Source of the DNA: Lasiosphaeria ovina
Lineage: Eukaryota; Ascomycota; Sordariomycetes; Sordariales; Lasiosphaeriaceae
Assembly: GCA_033439765.1 (NCBI GenBank)
Contig: JAULSN010000002.1
Span: forward strand, 3,348,001 to 3,412,000
DNA: 64,000 bases
Reading direction: 5' to 3'
Made by a program: the position numbers and the translations under genes. Of the stretch, positions 20,949 through 32,473 are shown in pieces (the stretch's first letter is position 1; each line of letters starts with the position of its first letter). The notes under the pieces were generated by a model that searched no databases, was not told the origin of the DNA, and was given only the letters and a program-made list of their open reading frames with translations.

Positions 20949-22106
20949 TCAAGCATCCATGGGCATGCCGGGAAGGTGAGTAAGCCCTGCAAGGCGGTTA
21001 GCTTGCGGGAAGCTAGTGTTTGGAAGACAGGAAACTCACATCCGTCAATGTCCTCCTTGACCGAGCGCTGCAACGTGCACTTTGTGGCCTGGTCGGCGCT
21101 CTGCGTTTTGATTGCGGAGCAGACATCGCCGTTGCAGCGGGCGTCGAGAGCACGCTGCAGCGCGTCGCCCTTCCAGCCGAACACGTAGTCGCCGTGCTGC
21201 GAGTAGCCGCGCCTGTTTTGCCTGCGTGTTAGTCTGAACTCACTACGACATCATGAGAAAGGGGACTGACTTGTCGGTGGTGCTCCAGACGAAGGGCTGC
21301 GAGCCGTCGGCGGGCCAGAGGCTCTTGTCGCTAAAGGCCTGGGTCTGCCACATGACCTCGTACATGACCTGGGGGATGCGGACGGGGTGGGTGGCGGGAC
21401 ACGGGCCGTTGTTGTCGAAGGTGCCCGAGGTCGGGTAGGCGACGTGGCTCTTGTGGTCGGGGCTGTCGGTGTTCTTGCCGTCCCAGCACGTCGGGAAGGT
21501 GATGACGGACCGGATGCCGCCCGCGCAGGGGCTCTTGGGCAGCGCCAGCGAGTCGCCGCTCGACGACGCCGCGCACTCGACGCCGCTGCCCTCGCCCGAC
21601 TTGGGCATGCACCGGTGGCACACCTTGGGGTCCTTGGCCGCGCTCGGCTTGTCCAGCGACGACGCGTCGCCCACTAGCATCCGGAATCCCGGCTTGAACG
21701 CCGTCACCTTGGTCTTGCCGTCGTACGGCGCGATGTAGTAGACAGTGATGCCGCCCTGGCCCTTGAGCCCCGAGCTCACAAACTGCGGCACGCGCTTGAA
21801 CGTCCCGTTGCGCGCCTTGAAGAACAGCACAGCCGTCCAGTAGTTGGAAAAGTCCTCGGAGAAGGTGCAGCTGGTGCACGTCGACGCCGTGGGTAGGTCG
21901 TGGACCGCCGGGTCCATCGAGGCGTTGAAGGAATTGCCCCCGACGATCTGGTGTAGATGGGGAGCCGGAATTGTGCCAGGGTTGACTAGGGGATCGATAC
22001 GGTCCACCACCAACTGCGAGCATTCGAAGCGCATCATGGGCATGCTAGCCTGCTGGGTGACGCCATGCTGCACGAGCAGGGCCACGGTGAGGGCCGTCCA
22101 ATGCAT
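20949..22106 (-). CDS. Secreted DUF1996 domain protein
   Basis: Three exons on the minus strand, 22106-21271, 21212-21040 and 20986-20949, give 348 aa. Both introns are GT-AG (donors GTCAGT and GTGAGT; acceptors AACAG and TGCAG) and phases close exactly. A signal peptide (about residues 1-19) is followed by the DUF1996 signature: RFECSQLVVDRIDPLVNPG, then PAPHLHQIVGGN. A conserved Cys set follows, with TCTSCTF, and later a WDGKN and a SRGYSQHGDY-type ending. DUF1996 proteins are extracellular or wall-associated in fungi, with no established activity. Complete and intact. Confidence 0.92.
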
Positions 22107-22805
22107 CCTGGGCGAGATGGCTGGTGATTACAACTGGCGAGGCGAAGAGAGAAAAGAATTGATCTAGGTATCCTGGGCTCGCACGATACCTAATCCGGAT
22201 CCAACGTCTAAATACTACCGTCGGCCCCTGCCAGCTTGGCTCGGGTTAATACCGAGAATAGCAGCATAACTGCCGCCGGCTCCGCTCGCCACGCGCTGTA
22301 TAATTGATTGTTTTGATATTAACGGATTTAAGCGGGGCCCAACCATTGGCGCGACCTCCAACCAAACTTTGCTCAAAGGCCAAGGAAAAGCTTCGGTGAT
22401 ATTGGGCTACCAAGTATTGTCGGAGAATGGGCCAGCGTAAAGGTCTGGTGTCGAGCGGCACTGCAACGGCTCCTAAAGCCGGCGCTTCTCCTCGGGTTCG
22501 GGACTGCGCTGCCGGTATATAATTACACCTACGTCTCCTTGGACCGATGCGATCCACCGGGTCAGTCCGTAGGTAAGGTAGGTACTAATGGAAGTTGGGC
22601 ACACGTCGGTAATTTGCACAGTGAAAGGCACTGGTTTCGGGACATATCATTTCATACATAATTGGGTAAGGTAGGTAACTGAACCTGGTGGCCAACAAAC
22701 GAAGGGCCTGCAAAGTCATATGTTGAATACGACTTAGCAGAACGGAGGAAAACCCCCATATCTAATTCTTATCATATCCATAGTGCTATTGCGCGACTTG
22801 GCACC
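22107..22805. other. Intergenic with promoter of DUF1996 gene
   Basis: It contains the 5' flank of the DUF1996 gene and, near 22690-22745, a block similar to the 3' flank of the paralogous gene at 24942 (CTGCAAAGTCATATGTTGAA versus CTGCAAAAACCACATGTTGAA). Confidence 0.55.
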
Positions 22806-23222
22806 TCAAGAAGCTTGCCGTGTCTCCCCGGTATCGTCTCCCTCGAGGCCGGGGCCCCACGTCCCGACCCCGAGAAGAGGGTAGGCCTTGTCGATGTTGG
22901 GCCAGAGGGTGCCGGTAAACATGATGGTGTGTTGCGGGTCTCCGTCGTCGGTGGCGGTTATGCTGAGCGTTGTGGGCCCGACGGTCGAGCCGGCCGTGAT
23001 GTAGTAGATACCCTCCAGCTGGTCGAAGGCGGAGGCGACGATAGGCTCCTTGGCAGCAAACTGGGTGACGACCGTCGAGAACTTGCCGTTGAAGGACCTT
23101 TTCGTCCCCACCGACGTCACGAATTCCGACGTAAAGTTGCCGTTCGCATCCGACTTAAAGTATCCCGACGGCTCGTCGTCGGGAGGAGCTGGCTTCGAGG
23201 AATCTGCGGCCGGGTGAGACAT
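22806..23222 (-). CDS. Small beta-rich hypothetical protein, paralogue A
   Basis: 138 aa from the ATG at 23222, which follows directly after the end of a 73-nt leader intron (23295-23223, GTAGTG to ACCAG). The protein shares with the gene at 24942-25337 the pattern G-x-F-K-S-D-x-x-G-N-F, V-G-x-x-R-x-F-x-G-x-F-S, G-S-T-V-G-P and ITAT, and an IDK segment near the end. No signal peptide is predicted from this start. The regular short strands suggest an all-beta fold (inference). No domain name is known to me. Confidence 0.75.
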   Translation of the reverse strand: MSHPAADSSKPAPPDDEPSGYFKSDANGNFTSEFVTSVGTKRSFNGKFSTVVTQFAAKEPIVASAFDQLEGIYYITAGSTVGPTTLSITATDDGDPQHTIMFTGTLWPNIDKAYPLLGVGTWGPGLEGDDTGETRQAS

Positions 23223-24941
23223 CTGGTACGGCACGGTGATTAGACACAGCCCGAACTGGCACGAAGGGAGCATGGAATAAAACAGATGACACTACCTTGC
23301 TGGAGAGAAGATAACGCGTACCTCTGACTCCGATTTAAGCAGAGTGGTGTGGTTTGGGGGAGAGTGGTTAGCTCGACGTTTTCGTGCAATCGATTGCTTG
23401 TTTGTCAAGACTTGGGGAAGAGGAGATCAGTGACATCCCAGCAGCCAGTACATTCGTACTTGGTAGCTGCCATGACTTGTTGAATGCACGCCTGCGAAAG
23501 GTGGCTGCACACTCGGCGAAGAGCAGTGCGTCGAGAACCAGAGACTGAGTCAATGTTCCGAGTCTCTTGTCGACAAGCCCAACGCGGCAAGTCCAGGGAG
23601 TTAACTCGGCTGAGACGGCACACCATCGCCATGCCGCCCGCACTCAGCAAGCCACAAGAAAGGCATATAAACAAAGACGCAATGCTCGACACAAGAGTCT
23701 GGGGTGCTTCCACCACCAGACAGCGCCGTAAATGGCGGCAGTAGAACGGGCGGGCTATGGGTGGTCTGCTGTGATTGGAAGGACGTCGGGCTGAAAAGTC
23801 TAGACCACGCCCACCGCCGCCACAAAACGCCCAGTGAACAACCCTCCAGCCAAAACAAGGCAGCCCGGACACCCAACGCCCCCTCCCCCCCACAGTCCAG
23901 GTCCTGCATGTGTTCACCGGCACAGGACCCTCTAGGACCAATACCGGCAGTTGATTAGACACGTCGCCTTGGCTCCCATATCTCGGCTATGGCGAGCTGG
24001 CCGTAAGGCTGCATAAGCGCTGAGATGTTTTTTTTTTTTTTTTTGACTCTGACACGGAACAATCCGTCGACTTTGAAGAGCCCCATTGGGCCGGACCAAG
24101 TGATCCGAGGACAGAGGGGTTGTAGGGCTGAATCCAGAATATCGAACACTTGCATTGTGCCGTTGCCACGCACTGCCTTTGTGCGTTTGCGTAAGCTCGA
24201 AGCTCAATGGCGAGATCGCGGGAAATCCATCACATTCGGTCTCTCGCACGACCAATCTCGCTCATTCCGTGCCGTGATCGAGTACTTACAGGGCAAATTG
24301 CCCGATGATAACACGGCCCGTATCTCGATTGTCGATATTTAGTAATAGTTGCATACGTGAACTTGGAGAGGATGGACATGAACTCAAGGGGAGGAGGGGC
24401 GGAATCGCGTTGTCTTCTTCGGTATCCATCTCGCGAACGGATGTTGCCAGCCGCCCCACGGACCTCTCATACTATAGATGTATTAATTAGGGGACGAAAA
24501 TCCCGCCCGCCGTGAGCAGCAGGGGCTGGGCTTTGTGTGGCGTCGATAGAAGCTTATGCACTAAGAGATGCACTGGTACCCTGAGAGAGTCTAGACTTTT
24601 ACGCGCCGTCTGGCACTCCTAATTTGTGTACAGAGTACGGAGTACTGCTGTTCTGATGACACAAGGCCCACCCCAGGGTAATCTTTGGCCGGTGAATCTA
24701 CCATGGACACGTGTGGCAGGGGTATTTATCATGTCACGAATACTATGGGGAAAGGTTCCCCGACTCTACTCCGTTTTCAAAACAACAGATTATATTCAAT
24801 TTCTCTGGAGGCTACCTAAATAACGGAAAAGGACCTGCAAAAACCACATGTTGAATGCGGCTCAAAAAAACAAGAGAACTTCCCAAAACGCTAATAGATC
24901 AGTCTCTTCTGACATGACATTTCATGCCCGATTGGACACAC
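23223..24941. other. Intergenic between paralogues
   Basis: The start holds the leader exon and intron of paralogue A (intron 23223-23295). A run of 17 T lies at 24028-24044. Several short open frames, none convincing. The end (24815-24900) is the 3' flank of paralogue B. Confidence 0.5.
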
Positions 24942-25337
24942 TCAAGCAGCTTCGTCAGCAACAGTTTCTTCGGCATAATCATCGTCATCTTCGGTGCTGC
25001 TCCACCTGCCCGACCCCGTGACAGAGTACCCCTTGTCAATGGGCGGGCTGATGGGGCCGGTAATCTTGATGGTTTGGTCGGTGGCCTCGTTGGTGGCGGT
25101 GATGTTGAGCTGTTCGGGCCCAACAGTTGAGCCAACCTGGATGGTGTAAGTGCCCACCAGGGTATCGGGCTGGTAATCGAGCGTTGCCTGCAAAGATGTG
25201 AAGCCGGGGACGGCCGACGAGAAAGCTCCCGAGAAGGTTCTGGTGACACCGACGATGAAGGCGCCGTTGAAGTTGCCGGCCTGGTCCGACTTGAAGGTTC
25301 CAACCACGGTGTCGTCGGTGACGGAAGTGGAAGCCAT
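24942..25337 (-). CDS. Small beta-rich hypothetical protein, paralogue B
   Basis: 131 aa from the ATG at 25337, directly after a 72-nt leader intron (25409-25338, GTAATA to GAACAG). The frame is also open upstream to 25658, but the shared start position with paralogue A and the donor site support the start chosen here. It shares GTFKSD, GNF, VTRTFSGAFS, GSTVGP, LNITATNE and an IDK segment with the gene at 22806-23222. The acidic tail (EDDDDYAEE) is longer than in A. Probably a tandem duplicate with same-strand orientation, about 1.7 kb apart. Confidence 0.78.
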   Translation of the reverse strand: MASTSVTDDTVVGTFKSDQAGNFNGAFIVGVTRTFSGAFSSAVPGFTSLQATLDYQPDTLVGTYTIQVGSTVGPEQLNITATNEATDQTIKITGPISPPIDKGYSVTGSGRWSSTEDDDDYAEETVADEAA

Positions 25338-25409
25338 CTGTTCCGGGACGTTAGAGGCAACTTGAGCTCTCATTGGGCACTTGACTGGGCAGCAGAGGTA
25401 TGGTATTAC

Positions 25410-28400
25410 CTTGCTGAGTGGGGGAGAGATATTTGCTCTTGGCTTTGGACTTTGTGAGATGGAGCTGGTTTGGTCGAGTTGCTTCGTGGTGCAGACTGAG
25501 GAGAGAGTTGGGAGATGAGTTAGAATGAAGGGATATTCCCGGGGTATTTGTACTCGAAGCAACTGTACGTTCGCGAGAGGACTGCGATTGGCATCATGTA
25601 ACGGCAGGCAAAGCCTCCTGTGATGAATTTTGCGCAAGTCTTTCCAAAATCTAGACATTGGTGGTTAGACGCCTGCACCGTTGGATATCCGTCAGGAGCT
25701 CAAGACTCAGCTCACGCAATGGCGCCACAGAACGCTAGCGGAGGCACAGAAGACTCCTCCGATAAAATCAGACAAATTTGCTCACATCAATATTTTCGTG
25801 CCGTCCTGAGATTGACCATGATTCCCAACCCTGCATGTACCGGTACAAACGCGCATAGTTCTCGAACACACCCACAGCCTCAAACAGGACACAAAGAGCA
25901 GCGACTCATGTACTGTCTACATCTGCGTGTCATTTGCCCCGCCCGCAACCATCCTAGTCCAAAGACATCCCGCACCCTACTCTGTACACACCTCGTGGCG
26001 CTGGATAGATAGCATGAATATCGCGGGCTCAACCAGCCCCAAACGGTCCAAGACTGCATGAAGCCATTGTGATATTGCATATGTATATGCAGGAGAGCCT
26101 TTCCATAATAGGTCGCCTGAAAACACGATGAAACCCGAGTTTTCATCATCGAGTCGCCTGAACTCCATGTTCCGGGACATGCCGTTGGCCTAGAATGTTC
26201 TACCCAGAATATCCCATGGACTACTATTTGCATTATTCTGCACGTTTAGACATTTACTATCCCACTTAAGTCTTTCAGCCCGCCTCGTACGACCTGCATT
26301 CGCCATAAGTGTACTCCGTACGTAGCAAGCTGAGAACCAAACGCGGAACCGTTGCTTCAGCCCGGCCCCGCGGTCATTCAACTCGACTAGGTACCTTAGG
26401 TACGCAGACCGAACCAATCTGAAAGGCTCCAGCCAGTGAATGAAGCATAGACGAGGCTTGGCAACGCATGCCATAAGCACTAGCTAGTTTTCCGTCGCCA
26501 TAAAGATACCACCATAGACTACATGCTACGCAAATAGTTCCTGCGCGAGCCGACTTCAACCGTCATTGCGACCCAGCTGCTGCGTCCAGCAGTGATGCCT
26601 CTTTCCAATCTCGTGCTCAGCAAACCGCGGTTTGATGTTCTCTAGGACGGCGAACAGGTTCTCTGCTGTCAAAGGGGCGGGGTGCTGGACTTTGTTTGGT
26701 GGTACGTCTTCTACGTCATGAAGATTGCGAAGGCGTCACCGCTCCTATCACGCAACGTGTAATGCCAGACCTCCCGCTGCTGTGAGCTTGTGTTAATTTG
26801 TACCCCTTCGAAACGAGCGCAGTATTTGAAGGGCACCATCGCCGTGCCTTAGATGGCCACGCCCACTGCCCGACACGCCCTCACAGCCACGGGCCAGCTA
26901 GTTCATGTCCTCTGCGTCTCTTTCCTGCTACCAAGCTGCTGTTCCTGACCTGGCTATGGAGAACCCTGAAGAGCTGCTTCCAATACTTGTCGTGCTGTAT
27001 GTGGAGGTGCTTCTGGTGGCGCCGGCGGAGGGCCGGGTCAAGCAACCGTGTGGGGTTTGTCGCATGGTGCAATTCGGCAAGTGCCTTCATCCATTTCATC
27101 CTCACGTCCTGAGACTCCAACGTCCCCAGCGGCTTGCAAAGTTGCGGCCCGTGGTCTAGGTTGATTAGAAGCCACGCCGAGTATCCGATAATAACATGAT
27201 GTTTCGTCAGCGGCAGGAGATATGTGTCCTCTCTGGACCCGAACGGTGTTTCCTGTTTCCGCGCTGCCTGTTAGCCATGGTAGTGTAATAGGGACGGTCG
27301 GGGCCCTATGTGTAGGAGAGAGCAGAATAGCCCTCGTTGATGGCATTCGTGTCGAAATGGCTGCCGAGAAGGAGGGTTAGTATGCGTGTTTCGCCTGGCT
27401 TGAGAGGCTCGCCTGGGAAACGAACTGGAAGATGCTGCTCTGCCAGAGGTGGGATTGCCTGAGTCACTCACGTTTGCGCTTGCTTGTTGTTTTGATAATA
27501 CCATGGAGAACTAGTGACAAAGATTGGGGGGTGATGCCTGTTCTGGGGGCGGGGAAATCAGAGACTGGGAAATAGTTCTTCAACGAACCCCTCCTTACCC
27601 GCTGAAAAACTGCCCAGCGCGTATCTGGCGAAGCTCTCACCAATGAGTGCATGAGATGTGTCGAATAGGAATTGGCGTTCGGCAGAACACCGGATCGACG
27701 GCCAGATATCCATGCAGAATTCCCGCTGATTGCCCCTCTCAACTCTACGGAACACGTCAATTTGAGGTGGAATGAAATTCTCTCTCATCAACCTGAGAAG
27801 TTAGGTAGCTACCTAAGGTACCTAATCGAACCCAATACCCCAGGACCTAGCCATGGAACCCATCACTGGACCCTGCAGGCCCTGCAGACCCCCCCTACCG
27901 AGCTCGCTACCGTTCGCTCCGCTCGTATATATAGGCTTCCTCTGCTCCTTCTTTTATATAAAAAGCAACGCTCTTTCAACCTTTTCCACAGCCCCATACG
28001 GGGGCCTCACATTCCTGTGACCCGCTTTAGGTGAAGGGATTACCAACTTCGCAAACAATCGAAAGACCGTCGTAAGCTACCGCTGCACTAGATCTAGTAG
28101 ACGAAACAGACGCCTGTTGCCTGGAGGTCTGGACAACAGTACTTGTGTTGTGTATATTAGTCGCAGCGCATGGCCATCACTTGGTGAACTGGTATGGTCA
28201 ATGTCAAGGACGTGACCGACAAGAAACGATCCGGGTGCATAGAGCATCAAGAGGTTGGGTGGTACCGGGAGGAGGTGAATATCAAAGAGTGGTTATCAAG
28301 GGGCTGGCAGTGACGAGTGGTTTGCCAAGCGGTTTTGCACCGACGAAAGAACAGGGTCATTTGACCAGCGGATATGTCGGTTCCTCCGTTCACCTCATTT

Positions 28401-28783
28401 TTCGGTTCTCGGTTGTTTCCTCCTATCTTTTGCCTTGCCAGGTTTACTCTCTGTTGCAGCCTTAGGCCCGGCGCAGGGCAAGTGGGCCGGCGCGCACAGT
28501 AAAAAACAGACGCGTTTTTCCTGCCCGCCCAAAACCCCTCCTCTTTCTCTCTTCTCTCGATACGCTCTCAACCTTTGATTTCCCCGGCCATCAACTTTGA
28601 TATCAGTCAACCAAGAGCATATCCTCCCGCGCATTCACACCTCTCGGCACTCCGTGCCCTAACTACTCTCTTCTCCGGCTCGCCGCCCTTTTCAGGCTTT
28701 GATTTACCTTCCCTTTCAATCGACTTCGGTATCATCAACCAAACAAGTGGTGCACCGTTCTCGTAACTACCAGTCCGGCCAAT
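25410..28783. other. Long gene-poor stretch
   Basis: Only a decayed coding-like region at 26556-27207 stands out. A second weak candidate frame on the minus strand lies at 27558-27791. A TATATATA-like tract lies near 27925. Pyrimidine-rich DNA at 28500-28750 is the 5' leader of the Hsp70-like gene. Confidence 0.5.
26556..27207 (-). other. Possible decayed gene, unrecognised
   Basis: Two minus-strand segments look coding: one around 27200-26900 (with GYSAWLLINLDHGPQLCKPL) and one ending at 26556 (with LTAENLFAVLENIKPRF and HHCW). They lie in different frames. Stops and possible indels fall between them near 26700-26860. No family known. Confidence 0.28.
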
Positions 28784-31202
28784 ATGTTGACTTACGGTGG
28801 CAAGTACTCCCGGTCGGGCAAGTCGCATGGGGGAAAGTCATCCGAGTCCAAGCCACCGAGTCGGGCGTACGTTTATCCCTCCATTACCCCTTGTATTTCT
28901 CCTGTGCCTAGTGTCTTCCTTGTTCTCCATCTACTTGCTTCCCGAACTCGTTTCTCTTTTGTCTTCTAGGCCATGCCATGCTGACTTGATTGATTCTCTC
29001 GCATAGTGTTCTGGGCATTGACTTCGGAAGCACTGCTGTCCGCGCCTGCTTCGTTCCTCACGACAAGAGCAAAGTCTTCCAGGTAATTGAAAACCCGGAC
29101 TCCAGTATCAGCAACATCTTCAACCACGGCGACTTCCCTACGGCTTGCTGTCCCTTCAGCGATAACCCCCTGGAGTCGATTGGTGAGCAGGCTGTCTCAA
29201 ATCCGTACAACGTGTCGGCAAAGTATTTGATGTACCTCCTGGCCGACGCGAGCGACGATGTCATGGAGCGATACCCCCTCTCGGGGGAGCTGCGAAACAG
29301 GCGCGGAGACAAGGCGTTCCTAGCCACCTGCCGTAAAGTCCTAGTCTGCCTCATGCAGCAGGTCAAGGCCCGGGTCGACGAGGTTGCCCAGTCGCGGCGA
29401 ATCACGTACGAAGAGATTGTGCTCACGCTGCCCATTCAGTGGGAAAAGGTATTCCAGGATCAATACGTCTCCATAATCAAGGAGGCCTTTGAATGGCAGG
29501 ACATGGATCGCGTTCATGTTATCACCGAAGCGGTGGCCCTCGCCCACTATATGATGGAGTATGAAGATCACCACCTCGAGGACTGGGACTTCGTGATGTT
29601 TGTGGACGCCGGGGGTCACAGCATGGTAAGTGAAGCCGCTTTGTTCATACAAGTCATTGACCCGGCTAAAGATAAACTAACTCTTGTCTCCGCAAAAGTC
29701 GTACTCAATCTACAAGGTCGATTGGTTTGAACACCAAATCAGCTTCATTGAAGTCGACTCAGACGGTAAGAACTCATTGCCATTCCATAGAGCCGGGAGC
29801 AGACAACTGATAACTATTTATTGCTTTCAGGAACTGCCGGCGGTAGTGAAATGTGGTCTCACGAAATCAGCAAGGTCATCGCTGCTAAACTTGAGGACAG
29901 AGAGCCTGATTTCAGCAAGGAACTGAAGAAGACCATTGTCGGATCTCTGACAAAGCAGTTCGGCAGCAAGAAGGGCACTGTGATGGCCGACACCAGCCAC
30001 ACCAACCTATATTACACTCACGAACTGGACTTTCGCCGCCCGGAACAGCAATTCACAACCATCAAATTGACCCCCGATGAGATTGTCGAATGCTTCAAGG
30101 AGGGCCTCAAGTTACCAATGGCAATGGCAAAGAATCAGCTGAATCGCATCGCCAATCTGGGCGATGAGATCATGGTCGGTGTCGTCGTGGCCGGCGGCAG
30201 TCTGCGAACTAAAGAGGCCAAGGAGATCTTCTTTGCCGATTGTCCGCTTCCCATGGACCGTATCAAGTTTGTTGAGGACATGAACGTTCGCTATGTGTAA
30301 GCTGCTATCACAGCCACCACTCTCAACTCTCAAGATTCACATGCTGACCACGATAACCTCTTAGCTCGGTCACCAACTGCCACGGCGCGGCTGTGGCCAT
30401 CACCAAGAAGCGGACCGTGATGGAGTTCCTTAGGTCGGGCGCTGCTATCGCCATTCAAAAGCTGACCCTTAAGAACAACAACAAGCTGTGGGACGACTTG
30501 GCGCGTATGGTTTTGAACAAGGTAACTAACTAACCACCGCAACAGCTCTTGATTGGCTACAATACACATTTTAAAAAGACACCCCGCTAACCAAATAACC
30601 AGGACCAACCCATCGACCAGGTGGAGGAAGTGCACGGCGAAAACGAACTGCGCATCATCGTCGACCCGTTCTACGAGCAGCGCATGGCCGCGCGTGCCAT
30701 GGCCGATAACGAGGATAGCGAGGACAGGAAGGAGGCGATGGACATTGACGACGATGACGACGGCGAAGACGGCATCCCCGTCCTCGCCGCCGACGAGCCG
30801 AAGCCGAAACCGCGACAAAGCAAGAGCAACACCCCAAAGCAGCAGCCGCCGCCGCCGCAGGAGGTCCGCCCTCCCACCCTGCACTTCGAGGACTGCTACG
30901 ACCTGTTCCACCTGGGCCGGCGCAAGGGCGGCCGACTTACCTACATGGTTTCCCTCAAAGAGCTGCCGGCGCCGCAGCAGGGAACCAGCGCCAGCGGCAA
31001 CAACAGCACCGTCGTCCTCGACGTCACCGTCTTGCGCCGCCACCAGGCAATGTCGCGCGGCCGCACCGAGGCCGAGCACTGGGAGCTGCCCATCTACTTC
31101 GACCCGGGCCACAACTGCGTGCACGTCGACATTGACGCCATGCCCGACTCGGAGCGCGTGTTTGCTGAGCAGGGCGAGCTGAGAGGCGGGCTGCGTGCTT
31201 GA
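28784..31202 (+). CDS. Hsp70-like ATPase-domain protein
   Basis: Six exons: 28784-28866, 29007-29625, 29699-29765, 29831-30296, 30365-30521 and 30603-31202, giving 663 aa. Each intron is GT-AG and phases close. The first phosphate motif is GIDFGST (residues 31-37). A second phosphate-like motif, FVDAGGHS, lies near 226. An adenosine-type GGSLRT motif lies near 378. The order matches actin/Hsp70-fold ATPases, and the divergence from canonical Hsp70 resembles the fungal Hsp70-like (HSP12A-type) family, whose clients are unknown. Exon 6 is acidic (DIDDDDDGED) and Pro-rich. A canonical C-terminal substrate domain is not evident. The start follows a short basic leader, MLTYGGKYSRSGKS. Confidence 0.88.
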
Positions 31203-32172
31203 TTTACCTGGGTTGGATTTCGTCGTGCGTTGTTCGTTCGGCAGTTGCTTGCTTGCTGCTAGTGGGTGCTTGATTGACTGCATGTCTGTAGCTGCTTGAT
31301 TGAGCCAGGGAGTAATAATGGGTCATGGGAATGATACCACAGCAGTTGCAGCCATCATCTGGGATGGAGTAGGAATGGCGCTTGTTTCGGGATGGTCTTT
31401 CCTAATTAATTTACTGGAGGAGTCCCTATTAGGTCGGCTTGGATTGTTCGTTGTTTGGTCGGGGTTGTTTGGTCGGGTATGATAGGTATACCTACGGGGC
31501 GGTTGGACGAGGTTTGGTTTCTTTGTCCGCTTTTGATTTTGTTTCAGAGACGAAATGGACAAAGGAAGAACCGTAGTAGTAGTTATTTCTATCAGAGTAT
31601 GGCTGGAGTCAAGATAATGCACAAACAAGACATTGTCTTCAGGCTTTATGGTCCCTCCACGCAGTCTTGATAATTATTTACAAGTAGTTATTACTGTTAA
31701 CTGCTGTGTGGTCAACTCACCGTCAACAACAATTTAGACCACTCCACGTTCAATTAGTTGGTTTGTGGAGTTAAAATCATCATCAAGTGATATCTTGGTT
31801 TACTCCATCGTCAACGACATATAACGTTAGTTTTCGCGGGATTTCTGTTGAGACAGAACATAAGGCAAGGTACCTTAGTTGGAGCGGAATAAGGGCCGTT
31901 CTGCAGAGTGCATGGTGCCTGCTCTAATTGGCTGGCATCACCCGTAATTCTCTGCGTTGGGCATTAATTTGGGGACTTTAGGGAATTTTGGTGGTGGCTG
32001 TGCTCCGCGACTTTTTGGCTGGCGTACAGTGCAGTCGTAGCAGGGTTGGCAGTATGTACGCCGGCGTTGTTGCTTCCAGAGTTCTGCCTGGCTGACCGCC
32101 CCCTACAAAGTGGTCGCGTTCCCAGAGCTGACTCCTCTTCTCCGCTCCTCCAATTTGTGACCGCATTTTACT
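31203..32172. other. Intergenic, no gene supported
   Basis: 3' flank of the Hsp70-like gene followed by AT-rich DNA. No open frame with coding character. Confidence 0.45.
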
Positions 32173-32375
32173 TGATCCTCACAGCTCACTTCCACTATTT
32201 ATTCCAAACTAGGTCAATAGTCCAATCCCTAAATGTTTGCTGACGTGGTCACTTAGGCAGAATACAACGGCCAGGAAACGCCTTTAATACCTAGGTAGGT
32301 GTTTTTGGAGAACAGATACAGGCCTACAGCATTCTAAAATAGGTATTCTAAAGGATTTTACCTCCCTCGGCGAAA
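32173..32375 (+). repeat. Dispersed ~203-bp repeat, copy 1
   Basis: It starts TGATCCTCACAGCTCACTTC and ends CCTCGGCGAAA, with GGTAGGTGTTTTTGGAGAAC inside. A close copy in the same orientation lies at 49143-49344. Confidence 0.85.
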
Positions 32376-32390
32376 AGTATTTAGAGAGAG

Positions 32391-32460
32391 CGTAAGGTAT
32401 TGAGGCCTTTCAAAACTTGGAAAGCCCCACTAACAAACATTGAGGGATTGGATTGTATAG
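32391..32460 (+). repeat. ~70-bp imperfect inverted repeat, left arm
   Basis: GTAAGGTATTGAGGCCTTTC, then CTTGGAAAGCCCC and GAGGGATTGGATTGTAT. Its complement, with small gaps, is at 35846-35914. This arm ends 14 bp before the first NLR's start codon. Confidence 0.7.
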
Positions 32461-32473
32461 GTACCGTTTTGCA

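Noticed and set aside
20810..21184. Separate 124-aa minus-strand gene
   Set aside because: Its start is exon 2 of the DUF1996 gene; the remainder is intron and downstream DNA.
30330..31283. Minus-strand 317-codon frame
   Set aside because: Antisense of the last Hsp70-like exons; no motif.
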